Shown here: one piece after another, positions 25,024-34,608 of the stretch | Numbering within the stretch: position 1 is the first letter of the stretch | Layout of the letters: each line of letters begins with the position of its first letter | Source of the DNA: Deltaproteobacteria bacterium | GTDB lineage: Bacteria > Bdellovibrionota > FAC87 > UBA2466 | Assembly (NCBI GenBank): GCA_900299195.1 | Contig: OMIX01000067.1 | Span: forward strand, 1 to 38,960 | Direction: 5' to 3' | DNA length: 38,960 nt | Translations under genes and position numbers: made by a program | Notes under the pieces: model-generated | Seen by the model: the letters and a program-made list of their open reading frames with translations, nothing else | What the model was told of the DNA's origin: nothing | Databases searched by the model: none

Positions 25024-27666
25024 TTACAGAGTACCTTTAACCTCTTCTTTGAGGAAAGCTTCGAATTGATCGCCTAATTTTAGGTCGTTAAAATTCTCAA
25101 GTCCGATACCACATTCATAGCCGGTCGCAACTTCCTTAACATCCTCTTTGAAGCGCTTGAGACTGGACAACTTCCCTTCGTAAACCACTCGATTATCTCT
25201 CAGAAGTCTTAAATAACAGCCACGAGTGACTTTTCCATCAATAACTGCACTTCCAGCAATCGCTCCAATTTTCGGAATATTAAATACGCTACGAACTTCT
25301 GCTCTTCCAATGACTCTCTCTTTAACTTCTGCAGAGAGAAGACCTTCAGCCAATCGCTTAATATCTTCTAAAAGATCGTAAATAATACTGTAAGTTTTTA
25401 TCTGAATTTGCTCGTTCTCTGCTGTTTTTTGCGCTTTGACGTCTGGGCGAATATTGAAACCTAGAATCACAGCTTGGCTGGCAGCTGCAAGCATGACGTC
25501 AGACTCTGTGATACCTCCAGTTCCAGTATGCAGAACTTTAAGTTTCACTTTGTCAGACGAGAATTTATTTAACGCTTCTTTTAAAGCTTCCGTTGAACCA
25601 GCTACATCAGCCTTCAAAATCACTCTAAGTTCTTTGTCCGGACCTGTGCCAGCCGCCATCATTTCTTCAAGTGTTAATTTAGGTTTATTATCAAGGGCTT
25701 GTTGTTTAGTTTTTAACACTCGCGCATCCACAAGCTCTTTTGCAGATTTTTCATCAGCCATGACGAAGAACTCATCCCCCACAGCGGGAACAGAGGGCAG
25801 TCCAAGAATTTCAACAGGCTCACTAGGTAAAGCTTCGGTCATTCGAGCACCATCTGAACTCGTCATAGCTCGGACTTTCCCGATAGAAGTACCGGAAACC
25901 ATAACACTGCCTACCCCTAACCTTCCGTGTTGAACTAAAACTGAAGCGATAGCGCCCCGATTTTTATCAAGGCGAGACTCGATCACTACTCCTCGGGCCA
26001 ATGTATCGTAGTTGGCTTTCAGCTCCATCATCTCGGCTTGTAAAAGAATACTATCCAAAAGAATGTCTAGCCCTTTGCCCGTCTTTGCAGAGACTGGGAC
26101 ATAGATAGTATCTCCACCCCACTCTTCGGGCGCTAACTCATGCCCGGCTAAAGTTTGTTTGATTCTATCTGGATTCGCATCTGGGAGATCCACTTTGTTA
26201 ACAGCCACAATAATAGGGACTCCGGCAGCTTTTGCATGGTTGATAGACTCTAACGTCTGGGGCATCACTCCATCCACTGCGGAAACAACCAGAATCACGA
26301 TATCAGTAACCTTAGCCCCACGAGCTCTCATAGCAGTAAAAGCTTCGTGGCCAGGCGTATCGATGAAGGTAATTTTTCCCTTCGGGAGCTGAACAGTATA
26401 AGCACCCACATGCTGAGTGATTCCACCTGCTTCTCCAGCAGCTACTTTAGATTTCCTAATGGCATCGAGAAGAGAGGTCTTACCATGGTCAACATGACCC
26501 ATAATAGTCACCACGGGGCCTCGAGATTTCATCGAACCTTCTTCAACCGCTACTTTGGGGATGTATTCTTCTTCTTTGAAAACTTTTTGCTTAACCTCAT
26601 AGCCTAATTCCTGAGCTAGCAGAGTGGCAGTATCATGATCGATCGTTTCATTAATGCTAGCTGTAACTCCCATGTTCATGAGTTTAGCAATAATGCCCCC
26701 TGCTTTCTGGCTCACCTGTTTTGCAAATTCACCCACAGAGATCTTTTCACCCATTTCTACGACCCGTTTATGGTCGCTAGGTGTGGTAATCAATGTTTTT
26801 AAAGCGGGTCGGCTTGCAGCCACTTTCTTTTTCTTGGTCGAGTGGACCATCTCCCGCTTAAGGAAATCAGCACTCTTAAATACGGTATCTTGTCGTTCTA
26901 ACAGTCGTCGTTTTCCTTGTTCCTTTGCAGCTTCTGCGGAACCAGCAAATTCGACTTCTTTAACTCGCTTCGAACCCACCACAGTCGTTGGGCTCACCGG
27001 CTTAGCAGGTGTCGTGGTCTTAGCAGCAGTTGCTGGTTTGGGTTCCCGTTTTACTTTTTCTACTTTGGGCCCAACTTTCTCACCTAAATACTCTTCCGTG
27101 GCCACTTTTTTAATGATGGAAGGGAAAAACCTTCTGGTTTTTGGGGCTACGATCTCTTCAACCGGCTTTGCAACCTGAGGTACCACTTTTTCTACTATTG
27201 GAGTAGCTTCTTCGACGGCACTACTAGCAGCAGTCTCAGTTTCAGAAACAGAAGGCTCATTCTGTAGGGCTACTTCCGGAGCCTCTTCGGAAACTTGTTG
27301 AGCTCCCTCGTTCGAAGGAGAAACCATTTCTTCGACCACAGATGTTTCTTCAGATGTGATTGCGACTGTTTCGACCGCTTCTGCTGCAGGCTCTTCGGAA
27401 GCTTTTGCTGAACGTCTACGAATCACAGTTTTTCCAACTCGTTTTTCGCTCACGGGAGTTTTGCCACTTGAGGCAACTGCGGCCCCCGCTTTACTGGGAG
27501 CTTTATTCTTCCGATGGTGGTCCTTGATGATACGAATTTCTTCCGTCCCAAGAACACTCATCGTATTTTTGACTTCGATTCCAAGTCTCTGCGCCAAATC
27601 GACAAGATGCAGAGCATCCATACTAAGTTCTTTGGCAAGCTCGTATACTTTTAATTTAGTAATCAT
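25024..27666 (-). CDS. infB: Translation initiation factor IF-2
   Basis: 880 residues. An N-terminal IF2_N domain (about 1-50) precedes a long Ala/Glu/Val/Pro-rich linker (about 60-240) and a second IF2_N-like region (about 295-350). The GTPase domain has G1 [12 protein letters not shown] at about 391, [11 protein letters not shown]3 [16 protein letters not shown]4 [11 protein letters not shown] and G5 SAKTG. The C-terminal half holds the IF-2 beta-barrel and fMet-tRNA binding domains. It guides initiator tRNA to the 30S subunit. An AAGGA site precedes the ATG at 27666, 14 bases after nusA. Confidence 0.98.
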   Translation of the reverse strand: MITKLKVYELAKELSMDALHLVDLAQRLGIEVKNTMSVLGTEEIRIIKDHHRKNKAPSKAGAAVASSGKTPVSEKRVGKTVIRRRSAKASEEPAAEAVETVAITSEETSVVEEMVSPSNEGAQQVSEEAPEVALQNEPSVSETETAASSAVEEATPIVEKVVPQVAKPVEEIVAPKTRRFFPSIIKKVATEEYLGEKVGPKVEKVKREPKPATAAKTTTPAKPVSPTTVVGSKRVKEVEFAGSAEAAKEQGKRRLLERQDTVFKSADFLKREMVHSTKKKKVAASRPALKTLITTPSDHKRVVEMGEKISVGEFAKQVSQKAGGIIAKLMNMGVTASINETIDHDTATLLAQELGYEVKQKVFKEEEYIPKVAVEEGSMKSRGPVVTIMGHVDHGKTSLLDAIRKSKVAAGEAGGITQHVGAYTVQLPKGKITFIDTPGHEAFTAMRARGAKVTDIVILVVSAVDGVMPQTLESINHAKAAGVPIIVAVNKVDLPDANPDRIKQTLAGHELAPEEWGGDTIYVPVSAKTGKGLDILLDSILLQAEMMELKANYDTLARGVVIESRLDKNRGAIASVLVQHGRLGVGSVMVSGTSIGKVRAMTSSDGARMTEALPSEPVEILGLPSVPAVGDEFFVMADEKSAKELVDARVLKTKQQALDNKPKLTLEEMMAAGTGPDKELRVILKADVAGSTEALKEALNKFSSDKVKLKVLHTGTGGITESDVMLAAASQAVILGFNIRPDVKAQKTAENEQIQIKTYSIIYDLLEDIKRLAEGLLSAEVKERVIGRAEVRSVFNIPKIGAIAGSAVIDGKVTRGCYLRLLRDNRVVYEGKLSSLKRFKEDVKEVATGYECGIGLENFNDLKLGDQFEAFLKEEVKGTL

Positions 27667-27680
27667 TAGTCCTTCGTGGT

Positions 27681-29096
27681 TTATGATTCGCTAGAATCCT
27701 CTTTAGAAGCCTCGGCACTCGCTTCAGCTTCAGTTTTTTCTTTTTCTTGAAGTGCCTTCATTTCCGCTTTCAACTGTTCGTCAACTGCACTCTTACTTCT
27801 TCGTCCAGGCCCTGCCTGCATCCTCAGAAGTTCTTGCTGTTTCGATTTCACTTCAGCATATTTTCCAGAGGCAATCAGTTCCTTAGCCTTGTCTTGAACC
27901 TCTTTAGCTTTTTCCTCATTAAAACCAGGTACAGTCGCAATCACAGCAACGTCATTGTTAGCCAACTGCTCCATCGTAAAGCCATACTGATAAAGACTTT
28001 GAGCTAAAGTATCATTCACCCCTTCAATAATTTTCAGAAGTTCTTTGGCATCATCTTGCCTTTGAGACATCTTACTTTCGGAAACAATATCCAACTTCCA
28101 TCCGGTCAGCATTGAAGCCAATTTAACATTTTGACCTCTTTTCCCAATAGCAAGAGAGAGCTGATTATCCGCCACCACAATATCCATCGAGTGATTATCT
28201 TCGTCCACCCTTACTTTGATCACTTCTGCTGGTGCAAGTGCATTACAAACAAATCTAGTTTCGTCTTCTTCCCAGGGAACAATATCAATTTTTTCTCCCC
28301 TAAGCTCTTGAACGACATTCTGCACTCTTGAACCTTTCACACCGACACAAGCACCTACTGGGTCGACATCAGGGTCTGTCGAAACCACAGCAATTTTTGC
28401 CCTCATTCCGGGCTCTCGGGCAGCGCTCTTTATTTGAACAATGCCTTCATTGACCTCGGGCACTTCTTGTTTGAAGAGCTGAATCAACAATTCAGGGCAG
28501 GTTCTTGAGAGAACAATCTTAGGACCGCGTGGAGTTTGCTGAACATCGATTAAGTACCCCACTACTCGATCATGAGGTCTGAAAGATTCGCCAGGAATCT
28601 GCTCCCGAGTGGGAAGAATAGCATCAGTTCTTCCCAAATTAACAACGACACACCCTTTTTCTACTCTCCGACATTCTCCGTGAACCACTTCTCCCTTACG
28701 AATGTTAAACTCGTTGTAGATAATATCTCTTTCAGCATCTCTAACCTTTTGGATGATCACTTGCTTCGCGGTTTGAGCAGCAATGCGTCCAAACTGATTA
28801 GTGTCTAGTTTCACACCGATACTGTCCCCGGCTGAAACATCAGGATCTAATTCTTTAGCTTCCTCATAGGAAATTTCGGTGCCATCATCGTCCACTTGTT
28901 CCACCACGGTTTTAAACTGAAACAATTCAATTTCACCTAGTTCTTCATTGAAATGCGCTTCAATCTCTTTATCAATTCCGTATTTTTTCTTTGCTGCCAT
29001 GACTAATGCAGACTCTAAAGCTTCGATGAGAATCGCCTTATCAATACTTTTATCTTTTTCAACTTGTTCAATGACTCTACCAAGTTCTGACGCCAT
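27681..29096 (-). CDS. nusA: Transcription termination/antitermination factor NusA
   Basis: 471 residues. The N-terminal RNA-polymerase-binding domain (about 1-125) opens ELGRVIEQVEKDKSIDKAIL. An S1 domain (about 135-200) and two KH domains follow (VGACVGVKGSRVQNVVQELRGEKIDIV and LAIGKRGQNVKLASMLTGW). One helix-hairpin-helix-like unit (about 365-415, ending VPGFNEEKAKEVQDKAKELI) and a short acidic tail complete it. NusA slows polymerase, promotes hairpin-dependent termination and joins rRNA antitermination complexes with NusB, whose gene is also in this window. An ATG at 29096 with GAGGAAG upstream is clear. Confidence 0.97.
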   Translation of the reverse strand: MASELGRVIEQVEKDKSIDKAILIEALESALVMAAKKKYGIDKEIEAHFNEELGEIELFQFKTVVEQVDDDGTEISYEEAKELDPDVSAGDSIGVKLDTNQFGRIAAQTAKQVIIQKVRDAERDIIYNEFNIRKGEVVHGECRRVEKGCVVVNLGRTDAILPTREQIPGESFRPHDRVVGYLIDVQQTPRGPKIVLSRTCPELLIQLFKQEVPEVNEGIVQIKSAAREPGMRAKIAVVSTDPDVDPVGACVGVKGSRVQNVVQELRGEKIDIVPWEEDETRFVCNALAPAEVIKVRVDEDNHSMDIVVADNQLSLAIGKRGQNVKLASMLTGWKLDIVSESKMSQRQDDAKELLKIIEGVNDTLAQSLYQYGFTMEQLANNDVAVIATVPGFNEEKAKEVQDKAKELIASGKYAEVKSKQQELLRMQAGPGRRSKSAVDEQLKAEMKALQEKEKTEAEASAEASKEDSSES

Positions 29097-29108
29097 AACT
29101 TCTTCCTC

Positions 29109-29615
29109 TTATTTTGTTCCCTTTTCAAAGTTCCAAATACGATTGGCTCTTTTGATGTTTTCAAAAGGGACTTCAAACTCTTTTCTATTTTTAACCCCCT
29201 GAGCAATACCCAGACGGCCGTTCTCTACTTTAATTAAATGGCCTCTAACATTAGCCCCAATTCCAGGCATACTTTCATGGAGATTCAAGGAAACTTCGTT
29301 TCCGATCTCCCTTTGAAAATCGGACGAGATTCTTAATCTTCTATCCAATCCTGGAGATGAGACCTCTAAGTTATAAGCCCCATGAGTTAAGTTCGCAGTT
29401 TCAATCAAAGGATCTAACTTCCGACTCAACTCAGCCACCTCTTCTAGGGATGGCCCTTTTTCTGTGTTGATTTTGTCGATGAAAATTCGAATCAAGGAAC
29501 TGGCGGAAATTTTTGCATCCACATCAAGAACTCGAAAATCGGTCTCCTTCAATGCCTCTTCGCATATCCGGAGAATACTAAGCTCAACCTCCGATTTCCT
29601 TATTGATTCCGTCAC
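29109..29615 (-). CDS. rimP: Ribosome maturation factor RimP
   Basis: 168 residues. SSLIRIFIDKINTEKGPSLEEV and LEVSSPGLDRRLR are hallmark RimP sequences, followed by a C-terminal Sm-like domain. It assists 30S maturation. The start is GTG at 29615 with AGGT about four bases upstream. It is the first gene of the rimP-nusA-infB-rbfA-truB-rpsO-pnp run. An intrinsic-terminator hairpin lies only about 30 bases upstream. Confidence 0.95.
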   Translation of the reverse strand: MTESIRKSEVELSILRICEEALKETDFRVLDVDAKISASSLIRIFIDKINTEKGPSLEEVAELSRKLDPLIETANLTHGAYNLEVSSPGLDRRLRISSDFQREIGNEVSLNLHESMPGIGANVRGHLIKVENGRLGIAQGVKNRKEFEVPFENIKRANRIWNFEKGTK

Positions 29616-29644
29616 TTCTACCTATTTCCCTGTCTCTTCATAAA

Positions 29645-29668
29645 CAAAAAGCGGGCCGAGCCCGCTTT
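29645..29668 (-). terminator. Intrinsic terminator / possible attenuator before rimP
   Basis: On the minus strand AAAGCGGGC and GCCCGCTTT form a nine-pair stem with a three-base loop, continuing into TTTTTG. It lies 124 bases beyond the PBP stop and 30 bases before the rimP GTG. It may end the PBP transcript, act as an attenuator in a rimP leader, or both. Confidence 0.8.
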
Positions 29669-29694
29669 CGCTAAATACACACAGAAGATGGCAT

Positions 29695-29723
29695 GTTGTA
29701 GCAGTTATTCTTTACTGAGGCAA
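29695..29723 (-). promoter_or_regulatory. Candidate promoter upstream of rimP hairpin
   Basis: TTGCCT (29723-29718) and TACAAC (29700-29695) lie 17 bases apart on the minus strand, each matching four of six consensus positions. Transcription would start near 29688, before the hairpin at 29645-29668, so the rimP-nusA-infB message would have to read through it. Confidence 0.3.
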
Positions 29724-29791
29724 GGGCTGAGGACTCTTTTTTCTAACTAGCCAACATTACCGCGTTTTTTAGATTTCTAGCCCCTGTGTTT

Positions 29792-32512
29792 TTATTGAAA
29801 TTCCTGCCTCATAAAATCGGAAGTTTCAGAGTCATCCGACGGCATTTTGGGTTCAGTGGGAACTAAAACTTCAGAACTTGCCGGGTCAGGCTTGGCTGCT
29901 CCAGTGGCCGTTCCCCTTACGCCAGGTTCCGAAACTCTTGGGATATTGTCACCATTGATATTAGGAACAGTCCCGACTTTAAAAGCAACTCTAACTCGAT
30001 TCGAAGTGTAGGGGCCTGCTAGTTTGCCTGTATTCCTATCGATATACGCAAAAACAACATCTTCTGGAATAACGAAGTCGACGTTGGGAACCTGACTCGT
30101 GGCTAACTTCATGTACTCTGCCCAAATCGGAGCCGCTGCTTTCCCCCCCGTTTCCCCTATATCCAAGGGTTTGTCTTTGAGATAACCCACCCATACTCCA
30201 CTCATCAATGTAGGAGTATACCCCACAAACCAAGCATCTCTGTGGTCGTTAGAGGTTCCAGTCTTACCTGCAATCTGGCGGGGGACCCCACCAGCGGCGT
30301 GACCGGTTCCCTGAGGATCCCGAATGACCCCTTTTAAAACGTCGGTCATGACATACGCCGTTTGAGGCGAAATCACATGCCCCGGAGGCAACATCGTTCC
30401 TTTGCTGGCGTCTTCGATAATCTGATTAGGTGTTGTGTTCTTGGGTAATAACTCAGCGATGGCAGTAGTATCCTTGATGGGATCTTTCGAGGGGACCTCA
30501 ACCAAATCGGAGAAGGCTTCGATCACTTTTCCTTCAGGATCTTCAACTCTCTTGATGTATTTAAGGGCCACGGGTTTACCCAATCGAGGGAAAATAGAGT
30601 AGGCTCGCATCAGTTCCTCTAAACTGCTCGACCAAGATCCCAGCCCGATGGTGAGATCTCTCGGCAACTGAGAAGTGATCCCCAACGTTCTTGCATACTG
30701 AATGGCATACTCCACTCCGATCTCACTCAGTAGTTTCACAGTCGGGATGTTCATCGAACGAATAATCGCCGTTCTTAAGGTGATGTCCCCTTCAAATTTG
30801 TTACCATAATTGTGAGGTTTCCATTCTTCCTCAGTTGCCCCTAATGTCTGGGTCTCAGATTTTCCTTCAGTTTTAAAAACGATCGGAGAATCGGTCACCA
30901 TGGAGGCTGGAGAAAAACCTTTATCGAAAGCAGCAGCGTACAATAGAGGTTTGAAGGTAGAACCTACTTGTCGCTTGGCTTGTAATGCACAATTGAATTT
31001 ACTTTTATTAAAATCGGTTCCTCCTACCATGGCCCTGACAAATCCATTCTGAATTTCGTAAGATAATAGGGCTCCTTGAACCTCGGGTTCTTGTTCGAGC
31101 GTGACTGAAGCATACTCAGCTTTCTTGTCAATTTTTTCCACACGAACCCAAACCACATCGCCTTGACGAATGACTTGGGAAAGTTTCTTGATGGGTTGGT
31201 TTTCCAATTTCACCCATTGGGCTCCAGTGATGGGTAACACCAAAGCTGTTTGTCCGACTCTGACAAAGGCAATACTTTTGTCATCCCGAACTTCTGCAAT
31301 CATCCCTTTATAGAGTTGCCCTTCTAGCACGGGTGTAGCCCCGAAATATCGACTTGATTTCTCGTAATAGGGGGTCAAATCATACTCGAGCCCCCGAGTT
31401 CCTTGAGCAGCATCAGGATATAAAAGCCGTGGCGGATTTAACTCTTCCACAACTGTTTTGTGAGCATTTCGAATAAAGGACTCTTGCGCTGAAGGTTCCT
31501 CAAGATGTTCAGTGATTCCCCTCCAACCCAATCGTTTATCTACTTCACGAACCCCTCGGTCTACCGATCGTTCAGCCGCTTTCTGAAAATCATATTTCAC
31601 TGTGGTATAAACTTTAAATCCCTGACTGAGAACCTGTTCCGAGCCATATTTCGACATTAAATATTGGCGAACATACTCAGTAAAATAAGGAGCGGCGCTG
31701 TTATTAAGCTCTTCTAAATTTCTCAGCTTCAATACCTCGGCATAGGCAGTCTGGCTTTGGTCTTGTGAAATGAACTTTTCTTCGACCATTCTCTTAAGCA
31801 CGTAACTCTGTCGTCGCTTTGCCAAATGAGGATTTTTAATGGGATTCCACTCGTTAGGTCTTTGGGGCAATCCAGCCAATAACGAGGCCTCGCCAAGTGT
31901 GAGTTGCTCAACTCTTTTTCCAAAATAATTTCGCGCAGCTGAAGCCACCCCATAGGATCCGTGGCCCAAAAAGATTTCATTCAAATAAAGATTCAAAATA
32001 TCTTTTTTCGTAAGCGCCTTTTCCATTCTCCAGGCAAGAACAATTTCCCTGATCTTTCGGGTAATCTCTTTTTTCTTCGTACTTAATAAAAGAGCTCGAG
32101 CTACTTGCTGGGTAATGGTGCTGCCCCCTTGGGCAAATCGTCCTCTGGCAACGTTTGAAAATACCGCTCTTAAAATACCATTAAAGTCGACGCCACCATG
32201 TTCGAAGAACTTCGCATCTTCCGCTGCTAGAAAGGCTTGAATGACATATTTCGGGAGTAAATCATAGTTGAAGGGATATCGTCTCTCCGTTGTAAACTCG
32301 CCAATTTTTTTTCCTTCATCTGAAAAAACTTCACTGGCCTTCACATGCTGAAACCCTCTAAGCTTGTTCACATCCGGAAGAGTGCTTGTGAGGTAATACA
32401 AAATACCGGCACCTAATAATGCGACCAAAAGAAAAACGGAGAACAAAGAGATCGAAGCAGTCCTGAAAAAACTCTGAAACTTTTGTTTGAATTGCAATAG
32501 TTCAACTTTCAT
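29792..32512 (-). CDS. mrcA: Class A penicillin-binding protein, PBP1A type
   Basis: 906 residues. One N-terminal membrane span (about 20-41) anchors it. A GT51 glycosyltransferase domain has AAEDAKFFEHGGVDF at about 95 and GGSTITQQVAR at about 127. An OB-like insert (about 395-480) precedes the transpeptidase with the SxxK serine in GSTFKPL at about 521, SMN at about 585 and KTGTSNDHRDAWF at about 751. It polymerises glycan strands from lipid II and cross-links the peptides in the periplasm. The tail is Pro/Ser-rich. The length and OB insert fit MrcA/PonA rather than PBP1B. It is transcribed alone, with a possible terminator at 29645-29668. Confidence 0.95.
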   Translation of the reverse strand: MKVELLQFKQKFQSFFRTASISLFSVFLLVALLGAGILYYLTSTLPDVNKLRGFQHVKASEVFSDEGKKIGEFTTERRYPFNYDLLPKYVIQAFLAAEDAKFFEHGGVDFNGILRAVFSNVARGRFAQGGSTITQQVARALLLSTKKKEITRKIREIVLAWRMEKALTKKDILNLYLNEIFLGHGSYGVASAARNYFGKRVEQLTLGEASLLAGLPQRPNEWNPIKNPHLAKRRQSYVLKRMVEEKFISQDQSQTAYAEVLKLRNLEELNNSAAPYFTEYVRQYLMSKYGSEQVLSQGFKVYTTVKYDFQKAAERSVDRGVREVDKRLGWRGITEHLEEPSAQESFIRNAHKTVVEELNPPRLLYPDAAQGTRGLEYDLTPYYEKSSRYFGATPVLEGQLYKGMIAEVRDDKSIAFVRVGQTALVLPITGAQWVKLENQPIKKLSQVIRQGDVVWVRVEKIDKKAEYASVTLEQEPEVQGALLSYEIQNGFVRAMVGGTDFNKSKFNCALQAKRQVGSTFKPLLYAAAFDKGFSPASMVTDSPIVFKTEGKSETQTLGATEEEWKPHNYGNKFEGDITLRTAIIRSMNIPTVKLLSEIGVEYAIQYARTLGITSQLPRDLTIGLGSWSSSLEELMRAYSIFPRLGKPVALKYIKRVEDPEGKVIEAFSDLVEVPSKDPIKDTTAIAELLPKNTTPNQIIEDASKGTMLPPGHVISPQTAYVMTDVLKGVIRDPQGTGHAAGGVPRQIAGKTGTSNDHRDAWFVGYTPTLMSGVWVGYLKDKPLDIGETGGKAAAPIWAEYMKLATSQVPNVDFVIPEDVVFAYIDRNTGKLAGPYTSNRVRVAFKVGTVPNINGDNIPRVSEPGVRGTATGAAKPDPASSEVLVPTEPKMPSDDSETSDFMRQEFQ

Positions 32513-32622
32513 AGATGGCTTCTTATCATACCAGAAAAAGCTGAAAAATCTCGGCCAGATGTTAACAGGAGTTGCATTCGCCGCTTGACCCCAAAAGAAT
32601 AGAAGTTATCATTGGAGGTACT

Positions 32623-32811
32623 ATGACAAAACAAACGAACCCTTCAGAAAAAGCAACTCAACTCGTTGTGACAACCAAAGAGCACATTGTGAAAGATCTC
32701 AAAGAAATGGAAAAAAACACTAAGATTCCGGTCGATGAACTGGTCACAAAAGCGCTCTTGTTTTTCATCGCTACTCACAACGATTACCTGGGTAGAAACC
32801 GCCTGATGTAG
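32623..32811 (+). CDS. Small ribbon-helix-helix-like protein
   Basis: 62 residues. The ATG at 32623 has a perfect GGAGG four bases upstream; the frame is open to 32572, but that start lacks a ribosome site. A short strand (QLVVTTKEH) leads to two helices (IVKDLKEMEKNTK and PVDELVTKALLFFIATH), the layout of a ribbon-helix-helix DNA-binding dimer of the CopG/Arc type. The match is structural intuition, not a named family. It may be a small transcription factor, possibly autoregulatory. It is not next to a toxin-like gene: the following gene is convergent and encodes a secreted protein. No known partner. Confidence 0.65.
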   Translation: MTKQTNPSEKATQLVVTTKEHIVKDLKEMEKNTKIPVDELVTKALLFFIATHNDYLGRNRLM

Positions 32812-32821
32812 CTGTAGTTTC

Positions 32822-33265
32822 TTATTCAAAATAAAGTTGAAAAAGCTCTGCGATCCCTAATGCTATGTTGCGGCAAGGTTTTCCAATCAAGGGTGTTACG
32901 CCCATCCTCGTGTAATAGAGAATCAAGTTATTGTCATAATATTCTGTCCATTCTCTTTGGTATTCGGACGCTTCTAATAATGCTCGTTCGGCCTTACTTG
33001 CGCAAAACTTGCCTAAAAATGAGACCCGCAGATCAGACCGGAATGCATCAGCTCTTGCTTTAAGAAACTGCTTTAAATCCTCATTACCTTTCAAATAACC
33101 TAAAGCACGGGTATCCTTTAAGTCATCACTCTCAACCACTAAATATTCGTGATAAACAGCCCCCAAAGCTACAGGCCTCTTTACAAAGTAGACTCGAAAG
33201 CAACTTTCCGTAGCGAACGAAGAAAGCGAAAACAAGGAGACAAGAAAATAAATCATCAATCTCAT
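32822..33265 (-). CDS. Secreted small protein, unknown
   Basis: 147 residues. MRLMIYFLVSLFSLSSFATE is a signal peptide with cleavage near residue 18-19. The mature protein has three Cys residues (FCASK, SCFR and KPCRN regions), several Tyr and charged residues, and no further membrane span, so it is probably periplasmic or secreted. I recognise no domain. It is convergent with the small RHH-like gene, ten bases apart, and 503 gene-free bases lie upstream of it. No function is proposed. Confidence 0.7.
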   Translation of the reverse strand: MRLMIYFLVSLFSLSSFATESCFRVYFVKRPVALGAVYHEYLVVESDDLKDTRALGYLKGNEDLKQFLKARADAFRSDLRVSFLGKFCASKAERALLEASEYQREWTEYYDNNLILYYTRMGVTPLIGKPCRNIALGIAELFQLYFE

Positions 33266-33768
33266 ACCGCGCTGTATATCAGTTTTTTTTATAAATCCTA
33301 AAAAATAATCTCGATCGATGGAAATTTTTTAGACAGCGAGCACAATCGAAATGTCAGTCCTAACATTTTGAATTTATTATTGTTATTTTGCACAAAACCT
33401 CAGGTGTTTAATCCCAGTACAGGCACATTAGGTATGCATATGAAACTTCAGACTTATTTGAAATGGCACTTCAGTTGCTTTAGTAGACATTGCGACGAGA
33501 TTAATCGAACCTCTCAGCTAACGAAGCCACGGTAGTGGAAGTTGTGTTTTTAGGTGATGGTTGAAGTTATGTTCGGTTTTGTGCAGAAGTTTTCTTCGAT
33601 TTGCCTCGTCCCTACCCCCCAATGCTCTTGAGAAAGAGCTTAGAAAGTAGCCCAGTGGAGTGGGTCCTAGAGACAAACTCCACTGGGCTATGATCTAACT
33701 TACCACCTGGCTTTAAAAGCAAGTCTTTGCCTGAAAATCTTCAAGCCCTTTTCGTATCAGCGTCCTCT
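33266..33768. other. 503-base gene-free region with several hairpins
   Basis: No credible reading frame is present. The region must hold the promoter of the secreted-protein gene and the end of the ppsR transcript. In its right part lie CCAC-GGTA-GTGG (near 33522), GAAG-TTTT-CTTC (near 33590), GCTCTT-GAGA-AAGAGC (33624-33639) and a 14-base-pair stem (33648-33690). A distant GACGAG / CTCGTC pair brackets the first two. I find no tRNA, RNase P, tmRNA or SRP RNA signature on either strand. Confidence 0.5.
33648..33690. terminator. Long perfect inverted repeat, possible ppsR terminator
   Basis: TAGCCCAGTGGAGT (33648-33661) pairs perfectly with ACTCCACTGGGCTA (33677-33690) around a 15-base loop. 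It lies 78 bases past the ppsR stop, where a terminator is expected, but neither strand shows a T-run after the stem. A second short hairpin at 33624-33639 follows on the minus strand. Confidence 0.5.
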
Positions 33769-34608
33769 TTAGTTAATGTGTCCCCACTTTTCGGGCATCG
33801 CAGATTTGATCACCTTCTCCACTTCACTCGCAGTTTCCTCAAGCGCTTTACCGGTAATGTCGAAAACCGGCCACCTTCGGTTCTTCCGGAAGATATCCTT
33901 GCAATATTCGATTTCGGCTATCACATGATTTAAATTAGCGTAATCTCCGCTTGGATGTTCACCTAGTCGCACCAGCCTCTCCCTACGAATTTTGACCAAA
34001 GTTTCAGGGTCGATAAGTAAGCCTACAATTTTTCTTTGGTCGGTAATAAACAGTTCCGACGGAGGTGGAATATCTTTTACTAGAGGAACATTTGCCACTT
34101 TCCACCCCTTGTAGGAAAGATAAACGCTTAAGGGCGTTTTTGAAGTTCGAGAAAGCCCCACCAAAACAATATCGGCCTTATCCAAACTGTCGGCATATTT
34201 TCCATCGTCATGCTTAACGGTGAACTCAATAGCTTCGATTCGTTTAAAATAGTTTTCATTCACTTCGTGAAAAAGACCAGGTTGGGTTTCTGGATTTCTT
34301 GTGAGATAGCGGGACAACTTTTCTAAGAGTGGCCCCAATAAATCCACAGTGGGAACTCCCGTTTGTTGGCTAGTAGAGTCGATAAACTTGCGTAAATTAT
34401 CTGACACGACCGTATACACTACCATCGCTTTGATCGAATGAGCTTCTTCAAAAATAGAACGCACCTGCATTTCAGTCCTGATGTTTTTGAACCGGACAAT
34501 CTTAAGCCCTTGTCGAACGTATTGGAGAAGAGCGGCTTTAATCATCTGATCCGCAGTTTCCCCGGTGCCATCCGATATCACATAGATGTTCAATGCATTT
34601 TCATTCAT
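33769..34608 (-). CDS. ppsR: Pyruvate,phosphate dikinase / PEP synthase regulatory protein
   Basis: 279 residues of the DUF299/PPSR family. YVISDGTGETADQMIKAAL at the start and DIVLVGLSRTSKTPLSVYLSYKGWKVANVPLV near residue 150 (a P-loop-like stretch) are diagnostic. The enzyme is bifunctional: it uses ADP to phosphorylate, and phosphate to dephosphorylate, a Thr next to the catalytic His of PPDK or PEP synthase, turning it off or on. So a ppdK or ppsA gene should exist elsewhere in the genome. It ends the operon and overlaps the upstream dehydrogenase by ATGA. With glpX in the same window it points to controlled gluconeogenesis. Confidence 0.93.
   Translation of the reverse strand: MNENALNIYVISDGTGETADQMIKAALLQYVRQGLKIVRFKNIRTEMQVRSIFEEAHSIKAMVVYTVVSDNLRKFIDSTSQQTGVPTVDLLGPLLEKLSRYLTRNPETQPGLFHEVNENYFKRIEAIEFTVKHDDGKYADSLDKADIVLVGLSRTSKTPLSVYLSYKGWKVANVPLVKDIPPPSELFITDQRKIVGLLIDPETLVKIRRERLVRLGEHPSGDYANLNHVIAEIEYCKDIFRKNRRWPVFDITGKALEETASEVEKVIKSAMPEKWGHIN

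Noticed and set aside
32525-32533. Extended -10 (TGGTATGAT) before the PBP gene
   Set aside because: It would start the transcript about six bases before the ATG, leaving no ribosome site, and has no -35 match.
32585-32612. TTGACC-16-TATCAT promoter before the small RHH-like gene
   Set aside because: The match is good, but the predicted start at about 32619 lies beyond the GGAGG ribosome site at 32614-32618, which would then not be transcribed; the two cannot both be used.
33480-33540. tRNA-like GAGAGGTTCGATTAATCTC on the minus strand
   Set aside because: The T-stem does not pair properly and no acceptor stem, anticodon arm or CCA is present.
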